Assembly (NCBI GenBank): GCA_022559845.1
Contig: CM040120.1
Span: 310,160,740 to 310,224,739, forward strand
From: Amorphophallus konjac
Lineage: Eukaryota; Streptophyta; Magnoliopsida; Alismatales; Araceae
Length of the DNA stretch: 64,000 nt
Direction of reading: 5' to 3'
Part shown: piece by piece, positions 22,853 through 34,844 of the stretch
Position numbering within the stretch: the first letter of the stretch is position 1
How the letters are laid out: the number at the start of each line of letters is the position of its first letter
The notes under the pieces: model-generated
Databases searched by the model: none
What the model was told of the DNA's origin: nothing
What the model saw: only the letters and a program-made list of their open reading frames with translations
Position numbers and translations under genes: made by a program

Positions 22853-25296
22853 GCAAAATGATGACAGATCGTTCATGGATGTATCGTAGAATAGTTTATC
22901 GGGTGGTGTCTGATGACTTTAATCATGGAGTTGAGAGTTTCGTTGAATTTGCATTGGGGAATCCCAATGTAGCAACAAACCGTGAAGGTCACATTCGATG
23001 CCCTTGTTCAAATTGTAGAAACTTGAGGTGGCATTCACCATGGGATGTGTAACATCATTTGTACACGAAAGGGTTCGTGGATGGTTATATGAATTGGATG
23101 TGTCATGGTGAGGAATACTTAAGGTATGAGCCCGACAATATTGCTGGCACAAGTGGGTACGTGGATATGGTTGTAGATGTTGCTGGTCCTAGTTTTAATG
23201 TTGATGAGGAACATGCATACATGGAAGAAGCGCTGAACTAGACAGCCAGAAGATTTTATCAACTACTTAGGGATGCTGATGAGCCGCTGTGGGATGGTTG
23301 TGAAAAGCACACTCGGTTGTCTGCACTGTCACAATTGTTAAATTTGAAATCTAAATTTCACATCAGTGAGACTTGTTTTGACCGGCTCCTCCTCTTGATC
23401 AAGAGTATGTTGCTTCGAGATGAGAAGTTGCCAGAAACTTATTACCGTGCTAAAAAGATGGTCAATGAGCTAGGGCTTGGATATGTGAAAATAGATACAT
23501 GCCTGAATCACTGTATGTTATATTACAAAGACGATGCAGATAAAATATCATGTTCTATTTATCACCATGACAGATTCAGACCTAAGAGAGGGGGCAATTC
23601 AAAGCAAAAAGATGTACCTTACAAAGTATTGCGATACTTCCCTCTTGTGCCTAGGCTGCAGCGGCTGTAAATGTCTTCAAAGACGGCTCGACATATGACA
23701 TGGCACACCAAAAGAGTATGCCGTGCCGATGATATAATCAGTCATCCTGCCGATGGTGAAGCTTGGACACACTTCAGTCGTACTCATGTTGCTTTCTCAA
23801 AGGATCCACATAATGTTCGATTGGGTTTGTGCACAGATGGTTTTAATCCATTCGGTAGTTCAATGGCATCTTATTCTTGTTGGCCAGTGTTCATGACACC
23901 GTACAACCTTCCGCCGGACATGTGCATGAAGCGAGAAAATCTATTTTTGTCCTTAGTAATTCATGGTCCAAAAAGTCCTGGAAAAAAATTGACATATATC
24001 TCAGGCCGTTGATTAATGAGCTGAATTTATTATGGACTGATGGAGTTGTTACTTATGATGCATGTAGGAAGCAAAATTTTGTAATGAAGGCTGCACTGAT
24101 GTGGACAATAAGTGACTTCCCTGCATATGGAATGCTATCTGGTTGGAGCACACATGGGAGGTTAGCATGTCCTTACTGCATGGAAGATATCAAATCATTT
24201 GTATTGAAACATGGTGGGAAAGCATGCTGGTTTGATTGTCATCAGCGGTTGCTACCAACTGACCATCCTTTTCGAAGGCAAAAAGACTCCTTTAAAAAAA
24301 TACAGTTGAAATGGATGAAGCAGACTTGCAAAGGGTGTCGGGTCGACATATGACGACACGACTGTAAAATTTATCAGATGTAGTATAATTGTCTGGTAGC
24401 ACACGGCAACTCTCTGGCTTTGGAAAGGATCATAACTGGAACAAGAAAAGTATTTTCTGGGAATTGCCTTATTGGTCAACTCTTCTTGTACGACATAATC
24501 TGGATGTTATGCATATGGAGAAGAATTTTTTTGATAATGTGTTCAATACGATCATGAATGTTAAAGGCAAAATAAAGGACAACGCCAAAGCGCGTATGGA
24601 CTTAAAGATGCTTTGTAAATGTCCATAACTGGAATTACAGCACGTAAATGGAAAAATTGTGCAGTCTAAAGCAACTTACTTGCTTAATGATACACAGATC
24701 AAGGAAGTGTGCAAGTGGTTGAAATAGTTGAGATTCTCTGATGGATATGCATCCAACATAGGCCGTTGTGTGAATGTTAATGAGGGAAAAATATATGGTC
24801 TGAAAAGTCACGACTGTCATGTGTTCATGGAGAGACTTCTGCCCATTGCATTTTGTGACATATTGCCAAAGCCTATATGGGGAGCACTGACCGAGCTAGT
24901 CAGTTTTTCAAGATTTTAATTATGTGCATCAGAACTCAAACTAAGGGATGTACAAACTATCGAAGAAAATGTGGTCACAACCGTTTGCAAGCTCGGGAAG
25001 ATATTTCCTCCGACATTCTTTGATTCGATGGAGCACATGGTCGTCCATTTGCTATACGAGGCTATTGTAAGAGGACCAGTACAATTTCGATGGATGTATC
25101 CACTTGAGAGGTATGTCAGAATTTTTGTTAAGTTAAATGTCGTCCATGGTTGGTACATTTCATTGCCATGTAACTTGTTCTTGTAGGTGCATGCATGAAT
25201 TAAAAATGAAAGTTCACAACAAGGCGAAGGTGGAGGGTTTGATTGCTGAGGCATATATTCTTGAAGAAATATCAAACTTCTGTTCCATGTACTTTG
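22853..25296 (+). pseudogene. CACTA TNP2-type transposase, main part (broken)
   Basis: The start MMTDRSWMY follows a splice acceptor. First comes the transposase-associated domain (DRSWMY, RCPCSNCRN; PF13963). The catalytic region of PF02992 follows with WHTKRVCRADDIISHPADG, GLCTDGFNPFG, WPVFMTPYNLPP and DVMHMEKNFFDNVF. A DUF4218-like part comes next with KLGKIFPPTFFDSMEH and QFRWMYPLER. An intron of about 75 bases (25112-25186) precedes MHELKMKVHNKAK. Stops lie at 23050, 23239, 23668, near 24353 and near 24626, with a frameshift at the A run near 23985. A gag-only retrotransposon interrupts it after NFCSMYF. In the family this protein binds and cuts the CACTA termini; this copy cannot. Confidence 0.9.
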
Positions 25297-27330
25297 TGAT
25301 GGGGACATCAACGTCAGCCCGCTCACATTGTGTTAGCATTTACGTCCTTTTATATTTGTATGTATACCCTTGTGATATATGGGTACACAATTGTAGGTCT
25401 TAGTGGGTTTATTTGCAAAAGGTCATTGGGTTTCTTTGCAAAAGTGCATGTAGGCCCTGCAGGGGCCCCCTCCCTCCTCCTTATTGGTCCACTTGGACTC
25501 CCGGGCCCAAGGGGGCTGGTCCATGGTCCAACCTTGGACTTGGACCTAGATTTAATTAAAGAAGACAAATCAAAATTGTCTTCTTTATGGGGGGGGGGGG
25601 GGGCGAACCATATAGTTTAATGGGCTTTTATTGTGTGTTTTTTTGACCAATGTCCAACCCCTTGTATGCCCCATCCGTAACCCCATATTTGGAGTCATGT
25701 GGGTCAATTAGGTAGAACTCTATATGACTTGTATTTTCATTTTATGTGAATTAATGATAGAAAAATTTGTGAAGCTTGAAGCTAGCTGCGCCCCAGCACT
25801 CTCTCCTCTGGTTCTCCTCTTCCCAAAACCCCATTCTAGAGTGGTACCATCTCTATCCCCTCCCCTCTATCTCCGGTGATCGTCGGTGCCGCCGCCGCCG
25901 TTCGTGCCGCCCTCGAGCCGCCGCAAATCCGACTTTGGTTTTCTGTCCTGCTGGATAGAGGTATCTTCACGAAAATCCTGCTATCATCCACGGCCTCCTC
26001 GTGGGTTGAAATTTTTATGGTGTGTTCCTACCTTCTATCCCCTCCTCCACAAAAAATTCCAGGTCCAAAATCCATCATTTGTTATTTTTACAGTTTCGGT
26101 CTTTAATCATTCCTAGATCTGTCCTGTCTCTGTCTACAGTGACAGCAGCCCTGTGTTTCCCACCTCCGGCCATCTTTTTGATTTGTCCAAACCCTCCCAA
26201 TTTTACTGGGTGTTCTGTCCATCACCCCCTACATCCAAAAATTTTCTTAATTTTTTATCAGCCTTCTATCTATTTTTTAAAAATTCATGTTCTTCCTCAG
26301 CTACAGTGTTGTCAACCAGATTCCAAATCTGACCCACTGCCAGTGAAAAAATCATAGAGCTTCGTAGCCTTCCCCAAATCCAGATCCAAAAATAGTCCTA
26401 ATTTCGTAGCTTGATTTTCCACAACGTTTCTGAAGAACACAACCCCAGATTCGGACGTCTACCTCGCGGTCAAAGGCAATCCACAGGAAAGTTCTCTGCT
26501 GACCTGAGATTTCAGGAATTGTACAATAGGAAATTATAAATTCCATAAGTCCTGATCCATGCAGATCCAGGCCCGATCTCCAGGTTTAGATTGAAGGATT
26601 TGAAGTTAGCTTTCCAACGGCTCCAGTCTCGTGTCGATCCGACATTAGGGCTGATCGCAGCGCCCGTTCTCGCCGAGACGCGCGCTGAAAACCAAAAGTT
26701 GCAGCCCGTGGCCGGTTATTCCGACCGGTGCTGATCGGAGCCGCTCGGCCTCCGACAGGCGAACCAGCGCGCCCCCACTCCAGGGAGCGCCCTTCCAGGC
26801 ATCCTCCACTACAGCGGTGCCACCGGGTCCCACACGGCCCCTCCGGACAGCACGTGGGCACGTGTTCGGGTGTCGCCGAAACAGCGCGAGAAGCCGCCCG
26901 TCAACCCGAATTCGGTCCTCCCGGACCCCATTGTGTAGCCCTTTACCTCCCTGCGTGGAGTGGGCAAAGATTTGTATTGCTGTAATCTCCGTGTATTATT
27001 GTTCCGAGAGTACGAGTTTCGGCCGGGTCCGTCATCCCTACGCCGAGCGCGTGGAGGTATCGCATTCGCTCCCTTACTTGGCATTTTGCTTACTTCATAT
27101 ATATTTGTTTATGCTGCTGCTAGAGAGCATGTGTAGGGATATCTAGCTCGCTTTATCTATTCATTACCGCTGCTGCGAGAGAGTGCGAGACCGTCCCGTG
27201 ACCCGATCCGGGCACACGAGAGAGCCGATCACCCTAGCTCACTACCGGTTTCTCAACCGCGCACGTCCGACGCTTCCCTCGTTAAGGGGCAGTCACGAGC
27301 TTGTCGTGTCCGTGGTCTCATCCCGCATCA
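25297..27330 (+). repeat. 5' LTR of gag-only Ty3 element
   Basis: Pairs with 29715-31744 over its whole length. Differences are scattered single bases, short indels and a G run (about 14 at 25590, 7 at 30006). It ends CATCA followed by the primer site. Confidence 0.9.
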
Positions 27331-27332
27331 AT

Positions 27333-27345
27333 TTGGTATCAGAGC
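27333..27345 (+). promoter_or_regulatory. Primer binding site of gag-only element
   Basis: TTGGTATCAGAGC begins two bases after the LTR and matches the initiator-Met tRNA 3' end. Confidence 0.85.
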
Positions 27346-27694
27346 GAGTTTGAGTCTAGGGTGTAAAAAAAAAAAGAGTGTCATTTACATCGAGTCATTA
27401 GTCGGTTTAAGTCGAGTCTAGGATCATCATATTTCTAAAACAAAAAAGAGAGTGTTTTTAAATTGTATTTCATCCCGATAATTCGGTAAATCAAAAGGTG
27501 TTGTCCAACGTTAGGCTACGCCTATCGGGAAGGCCGCACACTTGCGCGAGTGACCTTCGGGTCGATTACCTCCGCCACGTACCGGATATTGGTTTAAGTC
27601 TAGGCACATCATTTTGCATTTGTGTGTTTGCTTTAGTCGATGTGTTTGCATGCCCACTCGTGGAGGTACCCAATACTCACCCCCACCACCACCA

Positions 27695-29236
27695 ATGGCG
27701 GAATCCCGAGTCTATAGTTCCGATGAAGTGGCCACCATGTTCCGAACTCTTATGGGAAAAATGGATGGGTTAAGTGAGCGCATGGAAGTGTTAAGCACTC
27801 GAGTGGATAGAATGGAAGGGTTGAGTACCCAAGTGAATGATCTAGGCACCCGCCTAGAAGAGAGGATGAAGGCCGTAGAGGATAGGGCCGTCGGGTCTAG
27901 CCAGTCCGTTCAGGGATTGATCGGGAGAGTCACCGCACTAGAGAGAGGCCCAGCCGAAGCACCCCCGATTGCCCCAGTCCAGGCACCCGTCCCACCTACA
28001 CAAGGTCAACCAGAGCCGGGTCAACAACCCACGACTCCAAGGGTTCAAGGGATAGCTAATAGGAGGCACGAATTCCCCGAGGTGCATGACTATGAGTCCG
28101 AGAATGAGTATCGGGGATATGGTCGTGATCGTCGTCCTGTACGGCGTACCCATGACCAAGATATGGATGAACGGGCCCTTCGGACCGTTCGGGCCGACCC
28201 TCCCACCTATGACGGGTCCTTAGACCCAAAGGTCTATCTTGATTGGGAGGCTGGCATGGATCGATACTTTGAGTGGTTCGAGATGTCGGACCAAAGGAAG
28301 GTCAAATTTGTCAGGATGAAACTTTTAGGTCAGGTCCAAACATATTGGAGGAACATGGAGAACCTATTGTTTCATCGTCATGAACCCCCAATCGATACGT
28401 GGACCAAGATGAGGGAGAAGCTTAAGAAGAAGTATCTCCTTACCTCCTACCGCCAGCGTCTGATAGAGAGGTGGCAAAGTCTCACCCAAGGAGACCGGTC
28501 CGTCTCGGATTACATCGCCGAATTTGATGAATACTACTTGCGATGTGATGCCACGGAGGAGGATTCCCTTACCGTCTCTCGGTTTCGACGTGGTCTACGC
28601 CCGCACCTACGGTATGAGCTTCTCCGCCGCAAGGTGGACAAGCTAGAGGATGCATACCAAGTTGCTCTCGAAATGGAGCAATTCGAGGGTGAGTTCGAGT
28701 CTATTCCCCGGTGGAGCCTCGCTCCTCCCCGTAGTGATTCCCGTGGCTCCTTATGTTCATACCCGAGGGGACCCATGGCTCGTCCTCAGGAGCCCGCCCA
28801 TCAGGAGCACTTCGCTCCTAGACCTCGACCTCCCCCACCACGGGATCTACCTCCACCACATCCACCAACACCCATTGCCTATCCCCCGGCACCCATAGCC
28901 CGTCCCCTGGCCCCGACACTTCCTCCACTGTTACCCACGACACCTACACCTGCACCCTTGTTGCCTACACCCCCTACCCGTCGGGAGGATAAGGGTAATG
29001 CCCCTCTTATCGGAGAGAGTAGTTGGTCACGAGTGCAGTGTTTCCACTGTCACGGGTATGGCCACATTGCCAGTGAGTGTCCCGCTCGCGCCACCCTAGG
29101 CTTAGGTGTTGGAGGGTCCGCACCTCCCGAGCTTGAGTATGTCAATTACGTGGCCGATGAGGCACTAGCCGATGAGTACAATGCCTTGGGGGAAGAACTG
29201 GGCGACCCACCTGCCGCTCAGGATGCAGCCACCTAG
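27695..29236 (+). CDS. Intact Ty3-type Gag protein
   Basis: A 513-codon open frame from MAESRVYSSDE; the upstream methionine at 27614 is in frame but lies in leader-like sequence. An N-terminal coiled coil (residues about 15-75, repeats of MEGLSTQVNDLGTRLEE type) is followed by a proline/glutamine-rich linker. The Retrotrans_gag domain follows at about 180-360 (PPTYDGSLDPKVYLDWE, VKFVRMKLLGQVQTYW, YRQRLIERWQSLTQGDRSV). A long proline-rich stretch comes next, then one CCHC knuckle, CFHCHGYGHIASEC, near residue 450, and an acidic tail. No frame defect is seen, unlike all other coding regions here. It probably makes particle protein for itself or a partner element. Confidence 0.93.
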   Translation: MAESRVYSSDEVATMFRTLMGKMDGLSERMEVLSTRVDRMEGLSTQVNDLGTRLEERMKAVEDRAVGSSQSVQGLIGRVTALERGPAEAPPIAPVQAPVPPTQGQPEPGQQPTTPRVQGIANRRHEFPEVHDYESENEYRGYGRDRRPVRRTHDQDMDERALRTVRADPPTYDGSLDPKVYLDWEAGMDRYFEWFEMSDQRKVKFVRMKLLGQVQTYWRNMENLLFHRHEPPIDTWTKMREKLKKKYLLTSYRQRLIERWQSLTQGDRSVSDYIAEFDEYYLRCDATEEDSLTVSRFRRGLRPHLRYELLRRKVDKLEDAYQVALEMEQFEGEFESIPRWSLAPPRSDSRGSLCSYPRGPMARPQEPAHQEHFAPRPRPPPPRDLPPPHPPTPIAYPPAPIARPLAPTLPPLLPTTPTPAPLLPTPPTRREDKGNAPLIGESSWSRVQCFHCHGYGHIASECPARATLGLGVGGSAPPELEYVNYVADEALADEYNALGEELGDPPAAQDAAT

Positions 29237-29714
29237 TGAGCTTGATGTCACCACCTTAGTCTAGAGTCATGCATGAGTCGGTGTGTTTTCTTTGTGCGGT
29301 TTGTTTGTGTGGTGTGTTTTGAGTCGTTTGTTTGTGTGTATTGCATGGTCAGTCTGAATGAGTCTTGTGCAAGCTCGTTGTCGGTCTCTTATGAGTAAGA
29401 GGCGAGTGGACTCACTCGATGAGTATGGGATCGATTCTACATCTATACCCGGATCAGTCACCTAAAGGGACTCAGCGGTGATTCCTAGTGAGTCTTCGAG
29501 CTGCTTCCTTCCCTTTGAGAGTGTCCCATCCCGAAGTGTCCACCTCTAGCCCATAGCAGCTTGTGCATATCGAGTATATATGGAGTGAGCAGATGATGGT
29601 CACTTGGAGTGGAGCATACCTGCGCTACTTGGTTCGGTGACGGATCCGCCGGCGCTATTCGAGCAGCAGCACCCCTTACTCGACGGGGTCGAGTTCCTCC
29701 CACCCGGGGAGAAT
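29237..29714 (+). other. 3' untranslated region and polypurine tract of gag-only element
   Basis: The stretch after gag has no coding signal. CGGGGAGAAT at 29705-29714 directly precedes the 3' LTR and is the likely polypurine tract. Confidence 0.65.
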
Positions 29715-31744
29715 TGATGGGGACATCAACGTCAGCCCGCTCACATTGTGTTAGCATTTACGTCCTTTTATATTTGTATGTATACCCTTGTGATATATGG
29801 GTACATAATTGTAGGTCTTAGTGGGTTTATTGGCAAAAGGCCATTGGGTTTCTTTGCAAAAGTGCATGTAGGCCCTGCAGGGCCCCCTCCCTCCTCCTTA
29901 TTGGTCCACTTGGACTCCCGGGCCCAAGGGGGCTGGTCCATGGTCCAACCTTGGACTTGGACCTAGATTTAATTAAAGAAGACAAATCAAAATTGTCTTC
30001 TTTATGGGGGGGCGAACCATATAGTTTAATGGGGTTTTATTGTGTGTTTTTTTGACCAATGTCCAACCCCTTGTATGCCCCATCCGTAACCCCAGATTTG
30101 GAGTCATGTGGGTCATTTAGGTAGAACTATATATGGCTTGTATTTTCATTTTATGTGAATTAATGATAGAAAAATTTGTGAAGCTTGAAGCTAGCTGCGC
30201 CCCAGCCCTCTCTCCTCTGGTTCTCCTCTTCCCAAAACCCCATTCTAGAGTGGTACCATCTCTATCCCCTCCCCTCTATCTCCGGTGATCGTCGGTGCCG
30301 CCGCCGTTCGTGCCGCCCTCGAGCCGCCGCGAATCCGACTTCGGTTTTCTGTCCTGCTAGACAGAGGTATCTTCACGAACATCCTGCTATCAGCCACGGC
30401 CTCTTCATGGATTGAAATTTTTATGGTGTGTTCCTACCTTCTATCCCCTCCTCCACAAAAAATTCCAGCTCCAAAATCCATCGTTTGTTATTTTTACATT
30501 TTTGGTCTTTAATCATTCCCAGATCTGTCATGTCTCTATCTACAATGACAGCAGCCCTGTGTTTCCCACCTCCGGCCATCTTTTTGATTTGTCCAAACCC
30601 TCCCAATTTTACTGGGAGTTTTGTCCATCACCCCCTACATCCACAAAGTTTCTTAATTTTTTATCAGCCTTCTATCTATTTGTAAAAATTCGTGTTCTTC
30701 CTCAGCTACAGTGTTGTCAGCCAGATTCCAGATCCGACCCACTGCTAGTGAAAAAATCATAGAACTTCGTAGCCTTCCCCAAATCCAGATCAAAAAATAG
30801 TCCTAATTTCGTAGCTTGATTTCCCACAACTTTTCTGAAGAACACAACCCCAGATTCGGACGTCTACCTCGCGGTCAAAGGCAATCCACATGAAAGTTCT
30901 CTGCTGACCTGAGATTTTAGGAATTATACAGTAGGAACTTGGAAATTCCATAAGTCCCGATCCGTGCAGATCCAGGCCAGATCTCCAGGCCTAGATTGAA
31001 GGAGTTGAAGTTAGCTTTCCAACGGATCCAGTCTCGTGTCGATCCGACATCAGGGCTGATCGCAGCGCTTGTTCTCGCCGAGACTCGCGCTGAAAACCAG
31101 AAGTTGCAGCCCGTGGCCGGTTATTCCGACCGGTGCCGATCGGAGCCGCCCGGCCTCCGGCCAGTGAACCAGCCCGCCCCCACTCCAGGGAGCGCCCTTC
31201 CAGGCATCCTCCACTACAGCGGTGCCACCGGGTCCCACACGGCCCCTCCGGACAGCACGTGGGCCCCACCGTCACATGTTCGGGTGTTGCCGAAACAGCG
31301 CGAGAAGCCGCCCGTCAACCCGAATTCGGTCCTCCCAGACCCCATTGTGTAGCCCTTTACCTCCCTGCGTGGAGTGGGCAGCGATTTGTATTGCTGTAAT
31401 CTCCGTGTATTATTATTCCGGGAGTACGAGTTTCGGCCGGGTCCGTCGTCCCCACTCCGAGCGCGTGGAGGTATCGCATTCGCTCCCTTACTTGGCATTT
31501 TGCTTACTTCATATATATTTGTTTATGCCGCTGCTAGAGAGCATGTGTAGGGATATCTAGCTCGCTTTATCTATTCATTACCACTGCTGCGAGAGAGTGC
31601 GAGATCGTCTCGTGACCCGATCCGGGCACACGAGAGAGCCGATCACCCTTGCTCACTGCCGGTTTCTCAACCGCGCACGTCCGACGCTTCCCTCGTTAAG
31701 GGGCAGTCACGAGCTTGTCGTGTCCGTGGTCTCGTCCCACATCA
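29715..31744 (+). repeat. 3' LTR of gag-only Ty3 element
   Basis: Second copy of the 2.03-kb LTR, beginning TGATGGGGACATC after the polypurine tract and ending CCCACATCA. Transposase coding sequence resumes immediately after it. Confidence 0.9.
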
Positions 31745-32972
31745 ATTTGAGCTAGAGATTCTAACGCGTCGTACTCGACCTCCACGTAATGATGATGGGG
31801 GAGTTGATGATTCGTCCGATCGGCTCTCTATATTTAAGCATCCTGGACGTGCGTTCGGACGTTGCTCGACGCGCACGCTCGAAGATAGAGAGTTGTATGC
31901 TGCTGAGATATATATTCTTCTGAATTGCATCAAGATTGAACCTTATGTTGAGTAAGTTCTTAGACTCACATTTCCAGCGATGTCTGTAAGTTGTTCATTC
32001 CTATTCTGCAGTTCATTTAAAGTAGTAGTGTATTTATATTGCAGACAATTTGATTCAGAATTAGCACAAAAATGTCCAAATATCCAGGATGTGGAGATTG
32101 AAAAAGAATGCGAGAAGTTTTTTACCAAATGGTTGAGACATCGGGTCAATGTCGATCGTTGAATATATATGTTCGAGGTTATGTATGTTGAGGAGATTGA
32201 ACCTTATTATAACTAATCAGAATTTACATATAGGTTGAACAAGGTCTCATTACTGATCAAAGAGTACAACAAATCAGTTATGGCCCCTCGACGGTTGCAC
32301 GTGCCTATCCAGGATATATTATGAATGGATACAGATTTCATACGAGGGATTATGGATGAAGTAAGTCTACGATGAACATCGGCGTATCTGTTAAGGGAAG
32401 TTTATATAACGAAGAGGAATTGGACTACTACGGTCTTCTTGACGAAGTCTTAGAACTACAGTACTTGGGACGAGACAATCACGTATACATATTTAAGTGT
32501 CATTGGTTTGATCCTAATTCTGTCCGACATGACACAACTTATGGGATTATCGATGTCAAACATAGGTCTAAACTTTATACTTATGAACCTTTCATTTTAG
32601 CCGCACAAGCCCAACAAGTGTATTATTCAAGCTACCCATCATCGAAGAATAAAGATTGGTGGACAGTTTACATAAATCAAAACTCTTTCCCACTTATGAG
32701 TTAAATATGAGTGAAAACCCCTCCGAAGTTGCCAGTGCTGAATATTTTCAATCAGACGAAGTCGGTGTTGTCGGTCGCACGCATATTAATCTGGACGAAT
32801 CTGATGAGCCACTGTCATTACGTAATGGAGATGAAGTGGAAGAAGTCGATCCGACGGACCTAAATGTTGATGTTAGAGGGGAGGAGGAATCGGATGAAGA
32901 GGAAGAGTTCGAATCTGATGAGACAAGTATGGATGACGAAGATGATAATGAGTTAGATATATCATCAACATG
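31745..32972 (+). pseudogene. CACTA transposase, C-terminal exons (broken)
   Basis: The frame resumes after the retrotransposon with RLSIFKHPGRAFGR and AAEIYILLNCIKIEPYVE, then an intron (31954 to about 32044). An exon with QFDSELAQKCPNIQDVEIEK follows. Another exon (near 32235-32360) has YPGYIMNGYRFHTRDYG. The DUF4216 domain follows (32372-32700: DYYGLLDEVLEL, HVYIFKCHWFDP, YTYEPFILAAQAQQVYY). The acidic tail near 32870-32972 is rich in EEESDEEEEFESD. Stops break the chain (for example near 32360 and 32702). Order and content match the C-terminal half of plant TNP2 transposases. Confidence 0.85.
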
Positions 32973-33263
32973 ATCGAGGGAGGCACATTTTTGTATATCT
33001 GTAAGATAACTGTTCATTTTTGCATAATTTTTAATAACATTGGTCTAGCCTTATCTAATTGAGTATTAATATGTATTAATTATTTTGTTAGTAATAAAGA
33101 AATGGTCCGAGGAGGCCGTACTAGGAGTGGGAGGATACAGGGCAGTGACATGGGCTATACTCCCTCCTCTTTCGCATCTTCTTCGGGTATAGGTATAACT
33201 ATTAAAATAGTTAGCTATATAAATGTTATAATCATTTACTAGCTTAAAAGAATGTTCTTATAG

Positions 33264-34805
33264 GTCCAAGTGTCGACTCACGACCACCTGTTGTACAGAC
33301 GCCACCCCCACCACCTCCCGCTACATGTATGTATGTTTTAATTTTCAGCAAAATATTCGTTTTACCTATGTTTATTAATTCTTACAGGTCCCAGTGCCCT
33401 CCCACATGTTGTTCTACAGACGCCACCCCCACCAGCTCCCGCTACAGGTATGTATGTTTTAATTTTCAACAAAATATTCATTTTTCTTATGTTATTAATT
33501 ATTACAGGTCCCAATACCCTCCCACCTCTTGTACAGACACCATCCCCACCACCTCCCGCTACAGGTATGCATGTTTTAATTTTGAGCAGAATATTTTATA
33601 TTTTTTTAGAAAGCCCTACTGTAATTCATAACCATATTTGGTTTTCAGTAAAATATCCGTCTAGTAACACTCTGCACAAGGATATTTGAATTACATTCAA
33701 TGAGGGTCTGCTGGCTATTGATAGTTTGAAGATATTTAACTCCAATATTCTGAGTTTTCTGGCTTCGGCTATGATGCTGTTAGAGAAACCTTCTGATATG
33801 AGTTGAATAAAGCTTCTCAAATGATTTGTGAATTCATGTCTGTCTGCCTTGGAATAAATCTACTGATCTGTCTGAAATTGGCTCATGATTTGTCTGTCTG
33901 AAAATCCATGTTTGAATAATTTCTCTGAATTCAGTTATTAGTTTCAATTCACTAAACTGAATAAATGACTTAATATGGTTAAGAATGATTTTATGATTGA
34001 CTGTTCCTTGCTTCTGAATAAAGATTCAGATCCTGTCTTGTGAATACTTGATGGACATCATACATTTGTTATCTTGATTTTAGAGGTATATCAAATGATA
34101 TGAGATGGAAGGACAAATTCTGTTTGTCTGAAAGTCCATATCATGTGTTGAATATTAACCTCCACCTAGTACCCTGAATCAAGAGGTTGTCTCAGTACTA
34201 CATTTCATTTCATTTCAAACGGCATTATTGTTTCTAGAGTCTTATTTCTTATTGGACTTCACTACATGTCATGCATAATCACATCTGACTCTAATAATCT
34301 AATGAAATCTGCTTAGCTAATGAAATCTGCTAATCTAATGAAATCTTGGTCTCCAAAACTGAGTCTTTAAACAAGTCTTTAAACCAGCATAAAAAAGATC
34401 ACAGTCGGACACACATTCCTTAAAATCTGACATGGACACCATTTTTGGAGGATTACCCCCTAGCTTTTCATCAACATCCAAAATGCATATTTGAGTTTGT
34501 TTGAATAAGAGAAATATGCTGCTCATCCCGACATAGCACAGAGAAATTCAATGATCCTTTCCAAAAAACCCAAATATGGGCCATTGTAAATTTATATCGT
34601 TTTACCTATGTTTATTAATTCTTACAGGTCCCAGTGCCCTCCTACATGTTGTTTTACAGACGCCACCCCCACCAGCTCCCGCTACAGGTATGTATGTTTT
34701 AATTTTCAGTAAAATATTCATTTTACTTATGTTTATTAATTCTTACAGGTCCCAATACCCTCCCAATTTTTTTATAGACGCCATCCCCACCACCTCCCGC
34801 TACAG
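33264..34805 (+). repeat. Tandem array of phase-1 mini-exons
   Basis: Five exons of 63, 60, 57, 60 and 57 bases each begin GTCC and end CCGCTACA(G/T). They are separated by near-identical introns of about 60 bases (GTATGTATGTTTTAATTTTC to TTAATTCTTACAG). All are multiples of three with phase 1 at both ends. They encode units like GPSALPHVVLQTPPPPAPAT and GPNTLPPLVQTPSPPPPAT. Exons 3-4 and 5-6 of the gene form a two-exon higher-order repeat of about 120 bases per exon. Confidence 0.85.
33602..34590 (-). mobile_element. LINE-derived insertion in mini-exon intron
   Basis: The minus strand at 34526-34335 encodes a fragment like the L1 endonuclease domain (LGGNPPKMVSMSDFKECV, DCDLFYAGLK). The T run at 33601-33608 fits a poly(A) tail. 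The flanks tttatat (33595-33601 and 34591-34597) may be the target duplication. The remaining 700 bases show no recognised coding region, so it is internally deleted or diverged. Confidence 0.55.
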
Positions 34806-34844
34806 GTATGTATGTTTTAATTTTCAGCAATATATTCATTTTTT

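Larger units (their letters stand above)
25297..31744 (+). mobile_element. Gag-only (TR-GAG-like) Ty3 retrotransposon
   Basis: Two LTRs of about 2.03 kb flank an internal region of only 2.4 kb. That region holds a primer site, one intact gag and a polypurine tract, but no protease, reverse transcriptase or integrase. The LTRs begin TGATGGGG and end ACATCA or GCATCA. Flanks are ctttg (25292-25296) and atttg (31745-31749), a 5-bp duplication with one change. This matches the published class of terminal-repeat elements with only a gag domain, which depend on partner elements. It interrupts the CACTA transposase exon. Confidence 0.9.

Noticed and set aside
27301..27360. Possible tRNA gene (TTGGTATCAGAGCGAG)
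   Set aside because: It is only the primer binding site next to the LTR. No cloverleaf can be drawn around it.
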